Below are positions 11,147 to 23,630 of a stretch of DNA of 64,000 nucleotides, piece after piece. Made by a program: the position numbers and the translations under genes. This DNA comes from Diatrype stigma (Eukaryota; Ascomycota; Sordariomycetes; Xylariales; Diatrypaceae): contig JAKJXP020000008.1 in NCBI GenBank assembly GCA_022225965.2, forward strand, positions 620,001-684,000, given 5' to 3'. The number at the start of each line of letters is the position of its first letter. Position 1 is the stretch's first letter. The notes below the pieces were generated by a model, which was not told the origin of the DNA, did no database searches, and worked only from the letters and a program-made list of their open reading frames with translations.

Positions 11147-12141
11147 GTATTGACAGGGGCCCATCGACCAACAAGGCTTTTTGTTGTCGGCGAGGGGGAG
11201 TAGATGGCCAAGGGCACTCAGAGAAAGGGATCCAGGGCGGCCATAGGATGAACTCTAGACACATACGCATCTACGATGCTAAGTCTAAAGACTATGATAT
11301 CAAGAACTGTGTCATTTTGCAGCTGTCTCCTATGAGTATAGAGCGGCATGCGACCAGCTGGTCGATCTAAGGTACATTCTGATGATATGCCTCTTAACGG
11401 GTGGTTCCACCTGAGATTGCATCAGATCATATAGCTTCCAGTTATATTACACATGTTATTTCCAGAGCAACGACGCCTTAGGCGTTCTAATTATCGACGG
11501 CAGCTGAGTTCTCAACATATCACCAATGAAGTGAAATAGCTACATGTACCTTGGGGACTTCTGCATCCTCCCTCCCTACAAACTTTGGTCCGCTCTAGAT
11601 TCCTCAGCTCGTCAGATGGCGAAAGGGAGTAAGTTAGAATGTATGATTCTCTCTTGGCGGAAGAAGTCCTTATCCTTTTCGGCCTACTTTTCACGAAAAG
11701 CACCAATCGGCTTCGTAGCACACACCCTTGCCATAATGTACTTGGGCGAGATAGGCAGGTTATAAGGGTACGCACATCCGGATCCGTCGCCTCATGTCGG
11801 TCTGGACCAAATTGCAACATCCCACGTCGCCAGCCCCTATGCAGCCACATTTCGTGTATTGGTCTTCTCATGCACTGTAGAGTAGGCATATATCCACTAT
11901 CACGAAGTGCTCCTGCTTCTCTTTCGGTTCTCGAGAAAGGAGATGGCATGTTTTGAAATTCAACAAGTTATAAGTACATGCACCGCGTGGGTCGATCATA
12001 TTCGGATACTTAACAGTGACTTGACGCGATAGTACATGACATTTGACTCGGAAGTTCAATGCTCTTGTTGTCGAGACTCACGTGAAAGGCTTATATTTCC
12101 AACTAGATCATTAAAGGATCTCGTCGTTGCCGACCGATCCC
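11147..12141. other. Intergenic, no gene seen
   Basis: About 1 kb with several short overlapping frames on both strands but no coding signature, signal peptide or splice pattern that could be supported. Confidence 0.5.
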
Positions 12142-12857
12142 ATGACGATGTTCAATCTAGCGTACGGCCTCATAGCCGTTACTACTTTCCTCTCACGAGC
12201 CGCCGCGATCACGGCGTGCTCGTCGGACCTACTGATCGATGACTTCGACCAGTTCTCGAGAAGCGTCAATGTCCTGGGCACGCGGGCCAGCGGTCCGTAC
12301 CCTCCCCTCTCTCCATCTCTCCCTCCCAACCTACCTACCTTCCATACATCAGCATCAGCTCCGACCCTTCTCCTTAAGAACAGGCAACTAAGTGATCTCA
12401 CCCATCGATAGACGACGGCTCGATGCGATCCCTCAACCTATCCGCCGCCGCCCCCAACACCAGCAGCAGCAGCATCGCCTTCGTCCCCGAGCAAGGGTCC
12501 TACTTCTACGAGACGCTGCCGTGCACGCGGGCGGCATCGCGCGGCTACGACGCCGTGTCGTTCGCGGTCAGGGCGCCGCACGACGGCGCCTCCTTCATCC
12601 TCGAGGTGCAGACGCGGGCGTCGTGCGACGCCGCGTCGTACGCGAGCGCTTGGGCGCCCGTCTCGGACCTGGCGGCCGGCGAGCCCCAGACCGTCGTCGT
12701 GCCCCTGAGCGCCTTCGGGAGCGCCATCAACGCCGATGCCGTCACCGCCTTCAACTGGGCTACGTGGGACGCGTGGGGGGACGGCGTCGTGTGGGGGCTG
12801 GCCGATATCGCGCTGGTTTGCAGCGCTGGTGGTGGTGGCTGTGCGTCTAGGGGTTGA
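12142..12857 (+). CDS. Secreted galactose-binding-like beta-sandwich protein
   Basis: Two exons, 12142-12292 and 12412-12857, with a 119-nt intron (GTCCGT donor, TAG acceptor); the join makes TRASDDGSM and gives 198 aa. The N-terminus has a signal peptide (hydrophobic residues 4-22 ending in RAAA). The rest is one beta-sandwich resembling the CBM/CIA30-like module that fungi attach to secreted cell-wall and polysaccharide-active enzymes. Features of that module seen here are a DDFDQFSRS start, the DDGSM turn, SYFYETLPC, VSFAVRAP, LEVQTR and a closing LVC. No catalytic domain is attached, so a carbohydrate-binding role is only inferred. Cys residues in LPC, SCD and LVC probably pair. A C-run follows the stop at about 12867. 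Confidence 0.75.
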
Positions 12858-14104
12858 TTATGGATTCCCCCCCCCCCCCTGGTTGTTATTCTTCCCCCTT
12901 AGCTCCTCTCGGTGACCTCGGGTTGGTTGGATATGCAAGGGGGCGTTAGGTATGGGGAAAGGGGAAGGAGGTGGGATTCAAGGGTGGGTGACGCCATCCA
13001 CATGGTGAACGTGCAGCAGGCACATGGTAAGGGGGAAACAATTGCGTACTGTAAGATAGTTCGTAAAAAGGACCCCGAGCAGTGTTTAGCCTGTTATAAA
13101 TGCATGTATTACTGATGTAAGCTGAAGTCAGCGCCATGCCGCAAAGGATCTCCCGTGGATTAACAGACACGATGATCTTAATCGGTCCCGGGCTTCCTCA
13201 AGGGGTGAGACTCGCAGGGCTTGCTATAGTGACTTGCTTGATGCATCTTTCGGGTAGTATAAGCCAGGCAGGTGTATTTAGGCCAGGAAGATGTGGCGCT
13301 TACATAACATTGCATCGCATACACTCTGGCAGGTCGCGCTGTTTCCTTTCACCACCCCTGACGGTGTCTAACTTGAATCTAAACTGGATATGTCTCCTCG
13401 ACTGCACCCTGTGCGCGAAACGCGCGAAACCCGGACGCGATTTGGGAAGTCGTTTGTATACGTATGCTTCCAGACATATACCCCCCCTATTGGCCCTGAT
13501 ATCAGTGGTAACACATGACTAATAAGGGCAAGCTACGTATTTAGGTGTGGGTTGACATTCTGCGTTGACCACCTCATTCCTCAGAAGTTCAGCTTCTTAA
13601 TGCAGCCCTCAGTAAAGAATGTGTATAAACATAATTCGTTCGCCCGAGGCATTCTCGTCCTGCCGTGAGTGGTGGCGATGGTCTACGTAGGCTGAGCCTG
13701 CAAGGTGCATTCTCATCCCGAGGCAAAACTGCGTTAGGCGGTTTGGAAAGTCACAGACCGGTACATAAGTATTGTAATTCACTTCATGGCTGAAATGCCC
13801 CTTGATCCATGTTATCGAGTTTGTTCACGCTTCATTGCAGCGAGGCAAACACATCGACTACTGAACAGAAATCTCCTCGGACCCTTTGTTCTTCAAACGC
13901 CTGCTGGTCTTGGCATTCGTCCCTTAACAGTCCTCGGGGTGTCCGTCAATTGCGCTAAGCTTTTTTCTTTGCTTCAGCAAACCACCACGTGCTCGACCAC
14001 AAGCGCAAACCCAAAGCTGTGAAACCCCAATCGTCCGCCTACTTAAAACAAGTACCGTACTCGGCAAGCAGGCCCTCTGAGGATTCCAGCTATAAATAGC
14101 AAAC
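12858..14104. other. Intergenic, no gene seen
   Basis: 1.25 kb. It holds a C homopolymer at about 12867-12880 and no supported gene. Confidence 0.5.
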
Positions 14105-14956
14105 ATGGCTGAGCCAGCCCCAGCACCAGCAGCACCCGTAACCGAGCCGGTCCCGGGTCCCGCACCCGCAGCAACATTCACATCCCCGCCCTCACTGTCG
14201 AGCTTCCAACAGCCCCTGAAGGCGTTTCTAGAAGCGCGCCCGCAATTCGACGGCGTCGCGGTGGGGGCGTGCGTCTTCCAGGAAAAGCCTGCTACTGCTA
14301 CTGCTGCTGTCGCCGCCGAGGAGAACGGGGAACCCCGGAGGATCCTGCTCGTGCGGCGCGCGCCCACGGACTCGATGCCGCTGCTCTGGGAGGTTCCCGG
14401 CGGCGCGTGCGACCTCGAGGACGAGTCGCTGCTCCACGCGGTGGCGCGAGAGCTGTGGGAGGAGACGGGCCTCGTGGCGCGCCGTGTCGAGGCGCTCGTC
14501 GTCGGTCCTGGTGATGGTGATGGTGGGGATGTGTTCTTCACGAGGGGAGGGCGGCGGAGTGAGTCTTCCCTTGGGTTGTTTTTTCAGTTTCTATGTTTTT
14601 TTTTTTCTTATTTTTTTTTCCCCCGCGCTCTCATGCGAAGTCCTTCTGTGGCAAATGCCCCCCCTTTGCATCCTCTCGCTTGCTACGGATATATCTAGAG
14701 CGGAGTTCCCCTTCGATCGCTTGGCTGACCGGCACCGTGCGATGTTGCAGTGTGTAAGTTCACGTTCCTGGTCGAGGCGGAGTCGTCGGAGGAGGTCAAG
14801 CTCGACCCCAACGAGCATGTGGAGTTCCTGTGGGTGAGCGAGGCGGAGGCGGAGAACCAGAAGTATGGGGATTTCGAGTACCAGTATACGATGCCTAGGC
14901 AGAAGGAGGTTGTTTTAGAGGCTTTCAAGCTAGCGAAACGGCGTGAGCATGTCTAG
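14105..14956 (+). CDS. Nudix hydrolase
   Basis: Two exons, 14105-14558 and 14751-14956, joined across a 192-nt intron (GTGAGT donor, TTGCAG acceptor); 219 aa. Residues 1-30 are an Ala-Pro-rich disordered leader. The Nudix box spans about residues 99-123 and ends in the canonical RELWEETGL, giving the metal-binding Glu residues. The front half, PGGACDLEDE, has one residue more than the textbook GX5E spacing, a variant that also occurs in fungal relatives. The enzyme should cleave a nucleoside diphosphate linked to another group; the substrate is unknown. The second exon ends the fold (FLWVSEAEAE) and closes with a basic helix. The intron is long for this window and contains a poly-T tract near 14598-14620. 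Confidence 0.88.
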
Positions 14957-16746
14957 GGGAGAGATAGAGAATGTGCAGTTTTGGTATTCTGGTGCACAGT
15001 TGGTAAGTGACTGATTAAGGCCATATTGAGTCTGTATTGAGTTTGGAGGTTCCCCAGAGAGTTGTGTATTTGATGGCAAGCCTGTTTATATAAGTACGCA
15101 CGTGGTGTGCTTGTTTAACTATACCTGACTGAAGCCAGGAACGCCTGCAGTGGTGAGATAGTTACCATAGACATGAGGTTCGATTGCGGTTAGGACTCAG
15201 AACACGGTTATGTTTGGGGCTATGATCGATTTGCAATTTACACGTAGTCTTCTATTTCTTGGAAATGTAATTTTCAAGCATTGTGCTTGCGTAATATGGC
15301 CTGGAGAAAGGTTTTCTTTCCTTTCACGCCATGCCACAAGAAAAAACATCTATCTACGGACCTAAAAGCGTATGCAAGACACACTAATGTTGTATGCTAT
15401 TTTCTACTCATAGCCAGTCGAATCATGAGGCTCATGTTGAATCTCAAACCTAGTTAGTGATTGTTGGTTCTATTGCATGCCACCTCGCATACCGCCTTGC
15501 CTATTACATTAGTCATACCGACTTATTTTCATAACAGCAGGCTCTTATGTATTGAGCTGAGTAGAATTGAAAGAAAATTCACAGTAAGGATGACCTATGT
15601 GAGGCTTGCTGAACCTCTCTCACTGTCCCTATTGAGAAGCAGGAGTGAAACGGCAGATTACCAACTTCAGTTTCAATGATGACACCCCAGCGTTACATTG
15701 GGAGCAGAGCTATCATGTCTTGGACTCTTGGCACTACATGTAAGCTCTTACAGTGGCTATGTAACGTGGACACTTGTGACCTGCAATACTCGGATCTGTA
15801 ACGGATATAGTACTTGGTTGTCGAGAGTATGGGCTTTGGGGCCTTATCTTAATGTCAATATAACGGTCGTACGACTTCACGTGATCATCGCCAACAGCGG
15901 TGTCAACTTGGCGTAACACCCCAAGAGATTTGGTCGTAATACAGGTATACGAATATGCAACCATGTATAGACCGAGTTAAAACGGTATCTGGAACATCGT
16001 CACAGATGCTGAGAACACGGAGATGGACTGTAGGATCGGGTAGAAAATTACTTCAGACTCCCCTTTGATAAAGAAAGTTCGGCAGAGCAAGGCGAAGATC
16101 TCGGGTCATGGAAGCAAGGCGAGTATCTAATATTACTACTTGATGAACGAGGCAAAGCACATGCTAGGATTTTTAGCCGAGTCGTGCAGCCAACAGAGTA
16201 AAACACCGGGGGAAATACCAAGGAATACGGATGTTGTGCGGCAGAGGCTATATACAAGCCAGTTAAACCCCGAGGACAGGCTGGACAGCATGCAAGCTGA
16301 AGGCGTGGAAGTCACAAGTCGTAGAGGACCTCGGGATGATTAGGGGTCAAGTCATTAGTCTAGTATCCTCAGTTCAGTATGATATCAGATTATGATTACT
16401 ATTACTATGAAAACTGCGGCACCTAACTACGTACCTAGCTCCTACGTAGTAGGATGCTATAGAACTTTGACGAAACCCTTTTCAGGAAACACAGCCTGCT
16501 CGTACCGAATCTCAAAGCGTGTGGTTACACGGCATCAAGCTTCGGACTCACTGCGTCTGCATTCCTGAAGATATTTGGTGCCAAGTCTGCTGCAGGCTGC
16601 TACTTCGCGGGTACATCGCAATACTACAGACATACCTGGAGGTACATGCCCTCGGACGAATACCTCCTTGCTTCCAAGTTCCTGACAGCCATGGGACTAG
16701 GAAATTACCGTAGATACAGGCTGCCGATTCTATAGGTTCCCACGTG

Positions 16747-16775
16747 ACTGCTGGAGTATATGTTACTCCAGCAGT
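16747..16775. repeat. Perfect 12-bp inverted repeat (hairpin)
   Basis: Arm ACTGCTGGAGTA, five-base loop TATGT, then the exact reverse complement. A further copy of CTCCAGCAGT follows at once (16779-16788). Confidence 0.85.
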
Positions 16776-17066
16776 TACTCCAGCAGTCCAGACACTCAAT
16801 TGGTGACGGTTCGCCTAAGCTCCCCAAAAGGGGTAAGCGCGCATTGCCAGCGGGCAGCAGGCAGCAGACACCTGCAGCGGGCAGACAGCCAGACAGCTGG
16901 ACCCCCCGTCAGTGACTGGACGGACCTCGGGAAGGAGCCGGACAGCTGGAGCCTGACAGTGAAAGTTGAACCTTAACTCGCCGCTGTGTCTGATGCGGGA
17001 GTTCATGAATTGGATTGCATTTATCATAGGCTTGGCATAGCAGAGGTAGCTAGCGCCTATTGAGTA

Positions 17067-17114
17067 CCTATCTAGTAGCCTATCTAGTAGCCTATTTAGT
17101 AGCCTATCTAGTAG
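17067..17114. repeat. 12-bp tandem repeat, four copies
   Basis: Four copies of CCTATCTAGTAG in a row; the third copy has one C to T change. It lies about 260 bases upstream of the COX4 start codon. Confidence 0.85.
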
Positions 17115-17374
17115 TCTGGCATCATTGAATCAATGATAGCATGGCATGGCATGACCTGATTTCATCGGACATCCAAGCCTAAATCAACTAAACCACCTTG
17201 GGCAGAATTAGCGGGCCCCTCGGGCCATCGTCAAATCAGACAAACCAGAAATCCCTCTTCCGATTGTCATTTACCTGACGTTACTTTGGACTTCGTAATC
17301 GCAGTTTTACCACTTCAACACCACGAAACCGACCCACGACCACGACCATCTCCGCTCTCCAATTGCCGCCCAAC

Positions 17375-18366
17375 ATGTTTTTGCAACGCTCTGCCGCCGC
17401 TGTCGCCCGACGGGCAGCCGTCTCTCCCGCTGCGAGACGCACTTTCGTCGCCTCTGCCATCCGCCGTAAGAGTTACCCGAATTGACCCCACGGCCCGGTG
17501 CGGTGCGGCACCGCTGGAAATGCCGTTTTTTGTTGCATCATCTCATACGATGCCCCGACTGGGATTTCAGCGAAGCTAATCGGCATCACCAGGAGACGCC
17601 AAGAATGTTGAGCCTCACGCGTCCAACACCCAGAAGGCTAAGAGCTTCGCCGGTACGAGATCTCCGATCTACAATTGAGTACCGAGTCTATTGCCCACCG
17701 TGCACATAGACAAGATACCGATACGGCGCATCGACGACGGATTTGTTGACTAGATATGCATTTACAGAGATCAAGACGGAAGACGACTTGCTCGCCCCCG
17801 GTGCCGCCCCCGGTACCGTTCCTACCGATCTCGAACAGTCCACCGGTCTCGAGCGATTGGAAATTCTCGGCAAGATGGAGGGTGTTGACATCTTCGACAT
17901 GCGGCCCTTGGACTCGTCCCGGACAGGTGCGAATACTCGAATACAGATCGGCCGATTGGATTACTGACATTGGGCTAGGAACCGTTGCCAACCCTATTTT
18001 CGTCAAGTCTGCTGGCGACGAGCAATACGCTGGCTGCACTGGCTCTCCCTCCGGCTCTCACATTGTCACCTGGCTCGGCGTAAGTTGCCCTATTATTCTC
18101 TTTGATGGATATGGACATGCATCAAATATATGATGCATGACCTAGCCACTACCCCGCATAATATATCACCTGGATGAACCACGACTGAACTTGCCGTTTT
18201 TCGGTAGATGTCTCGCGAGCGACCGATGGAGCGATGCCCAGAATGCGGCAGCGTCTACAAGATGGAGTATGTTGGACCTCAGGATGACCACCATGGTCAC
18301 CACGACCACCACGGCTACGAGGAGCCCAAGACGTTCGCCAACTACGTCAAGCCGGAATACTGGTGA
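17375..18366 (+). CDS. cox4: Cytochrome c oxidase subunit 4 (COX4/mammalian Vb), Zn-binding
   Basis: Five exons: 17375-17465, 17593-17652, 17768-17926, 17979-18079 and 18208-18366. All four introns have GT-AG ends and join in phase, giving 189 aa. The N-terminus is an Arg/Ala-rich mitochondrial presequence (MFLQRSAAAVARRAA and on). The mature protein has the family core: EIKTEDDLLAPG, the LERLEILGKMEG helix, then the zinc site Cys123, His131, Cys147 and Cys150 in GCTGSPSGSH and RCPECGSVY. The C-terminus is extended by a His-rich stretch (DDHHGHHDHHGY) common in filamentous fungi. It is a nuclear-encoded subunit of respiratory complex IV on the matrix side of the inner membrane. Small exons and many introns are typical for this gene in fungi. 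Confidence 0.95.
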
Positions 18367-20378
18367 ACTTCCGGAAATGCACCGTTCGAGCATGGACCAT
18401 GCATGGGAGGGGGGTCGGCCAAGTAAGGGTAGAGTAAGGAGGCAGCGGTAGATTTGTACATTGCAGGTGGTGAGGCTGTATAGAATCCATAGGATTTCAC
18501 CAACATCCAAAGCCGGCTGTGACTTGCATACATATCATGCGTGCGTGATACACTGCTGATCTCTATAACACGTTGCTTACCAGTTCTTTGCTCTGCAGCG
18601 GCTCGTACTAAGATGACTTTCCGGACTGTGCCCCGACTTTGCTTGGACTATTATAAGACAGGACTTAATGGAACGTGCAGCCAACTCGTTTTCAGATGGA
18701 TGGACCCCTGCAAGATCGTAAGATGTACGATGCACGGAGTATACGAAGCAACGCGGCGTTAGGCGTATAACAGCGTAAGCGTTTCATGTCATGGACTGTG
18801 TTCCCAACATATAGTCCGGAAACCTAGAAGTTCTGCACTAACGGCCAACAGCCCTTGCACGATATGGACCACGTCGCCAGAAAGTTATAGACCTATTAGT
18901 TCCAACTTACCTCTACCTATATGACTCGTGTGACATTCATCCCCCCCGGTGCATAGGTCCTGTGCGCAGAACGTATGAAGCACTATCCGTATATTCCGAG
19001 TGCTGCTGACATGGATTGACCCGGGGAGGCTGAACCGTGACATTTCCTAGTTCTCTAGGAGCCGATCGGTAATGGGCATTGCCTAAATTGGGACATATAT
19101 ATACAATAGGCATATATACTATACATAGAAAACCTGGGTCGGAGATCGATATATAATGACCTACATACATACTTAGGTGAGAAGGGGTCGACTATAATAA
19201 TACCGAGATACATAGGAGGTTAGGTGGCTTATGTAGGCTGGGTGGTGGTTAGTTAGCAATTTGCATACATACCTCCAGCTCATACCCGATACGTGGTGGT
19301 GGCAGCAGATAGTACTATGCAGTAAGAGAATATTAACGAGAGACTATAGAAGCCAAGTGCTGATTGGAGCAAATGCCCAACTAAATATACTTCTTGCCCT
19401 TTGTGGTCCCACTCTCTCCAAATGATATATGATATGGATCTAGGTATGTATGTACCTAGGCTCCGTGCTACGCCCCCTATACATCCCATGCATCCTATAC
19501 ATCCCATACATCCTATACATCTTACCTATCAGTCACGTCTATGGTAGCAGATGCGCGAGTTGCGAAGTTATGTAGGGCAACTTCCAGGCGCATCGGCTAG
19601 AAGAAAGACATCCAATCAGCCTATCGAGGATAAGTGTACGATTGTTATTACCATGATACTATCATGCACGCATGTGGCATAAGAAGGCTAAGCCTCCAGT
19701 CGGTCCCATCTAGGTGTTGGTTTTCCATTTCTCTATTCTCTTTTCCTCCCTAAGCACCTAATGGAAGGGCAGCGGTCCAATCAAACCAGACAGGTGCTGG
19801 ATAGCCAAGCTGAGTAAGTATAAAGTACATCACCTCATTCAGGTAAGTACCTAATCGAGCGAGGACCAGACGGGACCCGTCAGAACCTGAACCAACCTGC
19901 CAACACGGATCCGGATGCGCGTATGTAACTCGGTACTTCGTACATGAGGAATATTATAAAATTACCCATGTCATCCCTGACTCCCTATAATCATCATCAG
20001 GGTGGGTTCGGCCATTGAAGCTGACACCACTAAGTTTCATTAGTGCTTGCATGACGAAAAATTTGAGTATACAATGGACCGCCAGCCAGCCAGTGAGGTA
20101 CATGCATACCTTCCTTGTTCGCACATGGTATAGGACGACAGGATGTCTGAAGATGGGAGCCAGGAGCCGGGAGCTTTAGAAAGCATTTGCTAAGAGAGAG
20201 ATATATACCTAGGTATACACATGCGAGGGACCTACGTACATACATATCTGCATCTGCTTTAGCATGTGGGCTGGCGGGATAGACGCCTCTTCAGGACCAC
20301 ATACAGCTAGATCGCATGTAGCTCTTATCGGTATAGTTGGTATAACATATAAACAGATAGGAGGTAGGTAGTTAGTTT

Positions 20379-20402
20379 GGGATTGGGATTGGGATTGGGA
20401 TT
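20379..20402. repeat. GGGATT tandem repeat
   Basis: Four copies of the 6-bp unit GGGATT. The four GGG runs could form a G-quadruplex. Confidence 0.8.
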
Positions 20403-21823
20403 GCTATATTATGACTACCTGATTAGTATGACTATTATTAAGTATTATGCCCGGCTTAATTCAAGTTAACATGAGGTATAGGTACCCCCGTACACGGCAC
20501 ATAGTAACTCTTAAACCGTAATTGCGAGAAGTATTTACATGTTGCGCACGCCATAGTACCTCGAGAGGTAGACTAGGTACTATCGAAGTAGTATCATAAT
20601 CCTATTCCTGACGTGTTCCCTATCATCATCGTAATGAGAATCGCCATCATCATAGGCAATAAGAAAATAAATAAGCTTGCATTTCCCTCCCTCCGTACGC
20701 CGCATTCTCTTCCTGCCCATCTTACACGCCTTGCCTATAATAGATAGACATACCTACAGTACTACTACCACTTGCATCACATACCCGACATCCCTCCAGC
20801 TGCTACATCGGTACGTAGGCATCCCAATTATTACCTATCACCGTTCTCTAACCCGGCCCAACGTCAACACCGTCAAGCTCATATACTACTTGGTATTGAT
20901 TCTTGATGGTCCTGCCGGCACTTCCCACGTTCCCAAACATTCAATTCTCTGCTGCCTTGCATGGTAGCTTCTCGGCATTGGCAACTTAGTGCAATGCGGC
21001 AATCTTTGACATTACCTACTTGTCTACCGGTCTTCAAACCTTCTAGACGCAATACTCCCTTTGACCCCTGCTACATACCTACCTACCTTGTATGCTAGGT
21101 ATTATCGACGTCCAAGTTCTTGCCTGCAGTTAACGCTTGGATTGAGAAGCAACACCAACACCAATACCAACACCAATCAAGCTAACTCTACTAGGCATCA
21201 CACGCACACATATAGACATACACATACATACACCTATACCTACACCTACAACTACACATATGGCCACACGCGTCAACCGTATACACATGGGCTCACGATA
21301 GTCAGTCAGCCAAACAGGTAGGTCATAGCACTTCGGTACCTAGTCAAAACTATACCTTTACACGCCTACATACTCGCACCTAAGATTCATCCATAGTACA
21401 TGCATCTACGCCATTTCCTTCCCGCTTTCACCAGCATATCCGTTCCCTTACCCCCTGCACGTCTGGCCGAGGCAACCTGCAAGAAGGTGTTGGGTTAGGC
21501 CTTTCGTTCTTTCCATTATACGGCGCCTAGTAATTAGAGCCGCATCGCCACCCGACGGGCCGAACATATTTGGATTTCTTCAATCAGTTCCCTTGGGAGA
21601 TCTCCGTGCCCCATCCTACCACACCATCTATCTGCATGCCTACCTCCTACTGACCTACCTACCTGATGTACATGTATGCCAATGCGAGTACGTAGGTATG
21701 TAGGCAAGTAAGTAGGTATACACACATACATACACATGCATGCGCATACGCATACACATCCGTATCTACCTGAACCTGCATGCCATACATTCGTACATTC
21801 CATGTAGGCATGTATGATCGGTC

Positions 21824-21872
21824 CCAGACTCCCAGACTCCCAGACTCCCAGACTCCCAAACTCCCAAACTCC
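21824..21872. repeat. CCCAGACT-type tandem repeat
   Basis: About six copies of an 8-bp unit, CCCAGACT, with A for G in the last copies. Confidence 0.75.
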
Positions 21873-22240
21873 CAGTACCAAGACAGCACTCTGCGAGGTA
21901 ACTAACATACAGGTACGCTACATGGTACCTCTAGCACTTAGCTTCAAGTACTATACCCCCCCACGAATCCACGATACTTCCAACTTCGTACATCCATCCC
22001 TTTCTCCCCCTAGGCCCCACCTATTATAGCTCGTTCACGATTTGGACTTGGGGCGCGCCGCATTCTACGTTGCCGGTGTTTTGCTCTGGGTACTTCGTAC
22101 ATAGGCACATAGGCATGGGCATACTTCGTACATAGCAAATACTACACATACAAGGTAGCTCGACTACATACTCATACTACGCATACTATGGACATATTAT
22201 GGACACGACGCTAATAATACTCGCACCTATAGATTTTTCC

Positions 22241-22268
22241 AACCCAGCCAGCCAGCCAGCCAGCCAGC
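22241..22268. repeat. CCAG tetranucleotide repeat
   Basis: About six copies of CAGC in a row within an otherwise AT-rich stretch. Confidence 0.7.
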
Positions 22269-23630
22269 CTAGGCAAAGAATAGGAGAGAGTCAATTGCTT
22301 ACCGACACCAACTCTTAGTCACTCAATAATACTGAGTTGCACTAGGTTAGTATTTCGATTATTATATCACTATTAGTATCGTCCATGGTCGTGGTCCTGC
22401 CGTATTTGATCTCTTTGCTGCCCACTATCCATCAAAACACCGGCTCGCTCACTTCTGTTTTTCTCATGTTTCTTGCATTTGCATTTACTCTATTGCTTAC
22501 CTACCTACCTACCCTACCTACCTAACTTACCACCTACGCATCAGCATACCTATGCTTATACCTATACCCGTACTTATACCCATACCCATACCCATACCCA
22601 TACCTCTACTTACCAGCCCTACTTACTACCTACACACGATACTTGGTAGACGCCTATTACTACAACTATCACTACCTACCTGACATACGCACTAACTGAC
22701 AAGTTTCTTTCGACGCAACTTTTCTAATATTAGTAACTGACACTTGCGATTTTGCCGTATTCTCCCTGCAGAGGTCATCCTAGGGCCATCCTGAGACTGC
22801 AACTTGGCACTTACCGATTCTGTGCATTCCACGTTGATATACTACCTACTACGTATACTACTACGCTATAAACATCGCCGAGCGCCATCAACTTGCCCCG
22901 TCGACCCCCGTCGTTGTCTTCATGGGATTATAGACCATCCGCCAAGCCTGACCGAACAAGAATCCCGTAACAAACCCATCTGTAAGTGCACCTACCTACG
23001 TGCATTACATGCCCCCTGGGGCATCTCCTTGCCCATCTTCCATGTTTCAAGGCCGTACATACAGGCTGCCTACCTACATACATCCTACACCTGCACCACA
23101 CTACAATCATTACCTACACTATAACACACGCGCGTCTCCACATCGCCGGGTCGCATCATATTACCCGTACCACGGTGCACCGACCGCACATTACCCACCC
23201 AAGCTCATGCATGATCCATATCCATCCCATCGTCGACCATCAACTCAATTGCTCCATCTGTCCCTCATCCGCCACGCATCGCATGCCACACCCTCCCCTT
23301 TGATCGTCACTCCCTGTTCTTACCCCCTGTCGTCGCCCCCTGTCATTCACCTATGCCGCATTCATTCTTCCCCTGTCCATCCATTCTTCGAGTTGAGCTC
23401 TCGTGTAACCATAATCATCTTTCATTCATTATACGACGTACATAATATATACACTTTGTTTCTCTACTGTATTGAAGTTCTGAACGCTTTCCTGCTGCAT
23501 GTTAATACCATGTCCACTACTGTCTTTGAGATCACACCAGCCCCTCCTCGATAACCCACCTTCTTGATTTAGTTCTAACAGTTTCCTATAGACGAGGGTG
23601 TTTGTTTGGGGGGATTGCGTGCCCGGCAGG

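Larger units (their letters stand above)
14957..17374. other. Intergenic with a hairpin and short tandem repeats
   Basis: 2.4 kb without a supported gene. It holds a perfect 12-bp-arm hairpin (16747-16775), a CAGC/GCAG-rich purine-skewed tract (about 16840-16960) and a 12-bp tandem repeat (17067-17114). Confidence 0.5.
18367..23630. other. 5.3-kb gene-free stretch rich in simple repeats
   Basis: No supported gene. The stretch is full of CCTA/TAGG tetranucleotide runs, TACATA/TACACA-type tracts and short tandem repeats listed separately. From about 20.7 kb onward the + strand is strongly pyrimidine/C-rich (CT- and CCTA-rich), which would fit a long transcribed 5' leader or promoter of the downstream coiled-coil gene; that is inference. 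Confidence 0.55.

Noticed and set aside
14091..14098. TATAAATA as TATA box of the Nudix gene
   Set aside because: It ends only six bases before the start codon, too close to serve as its TATA box.
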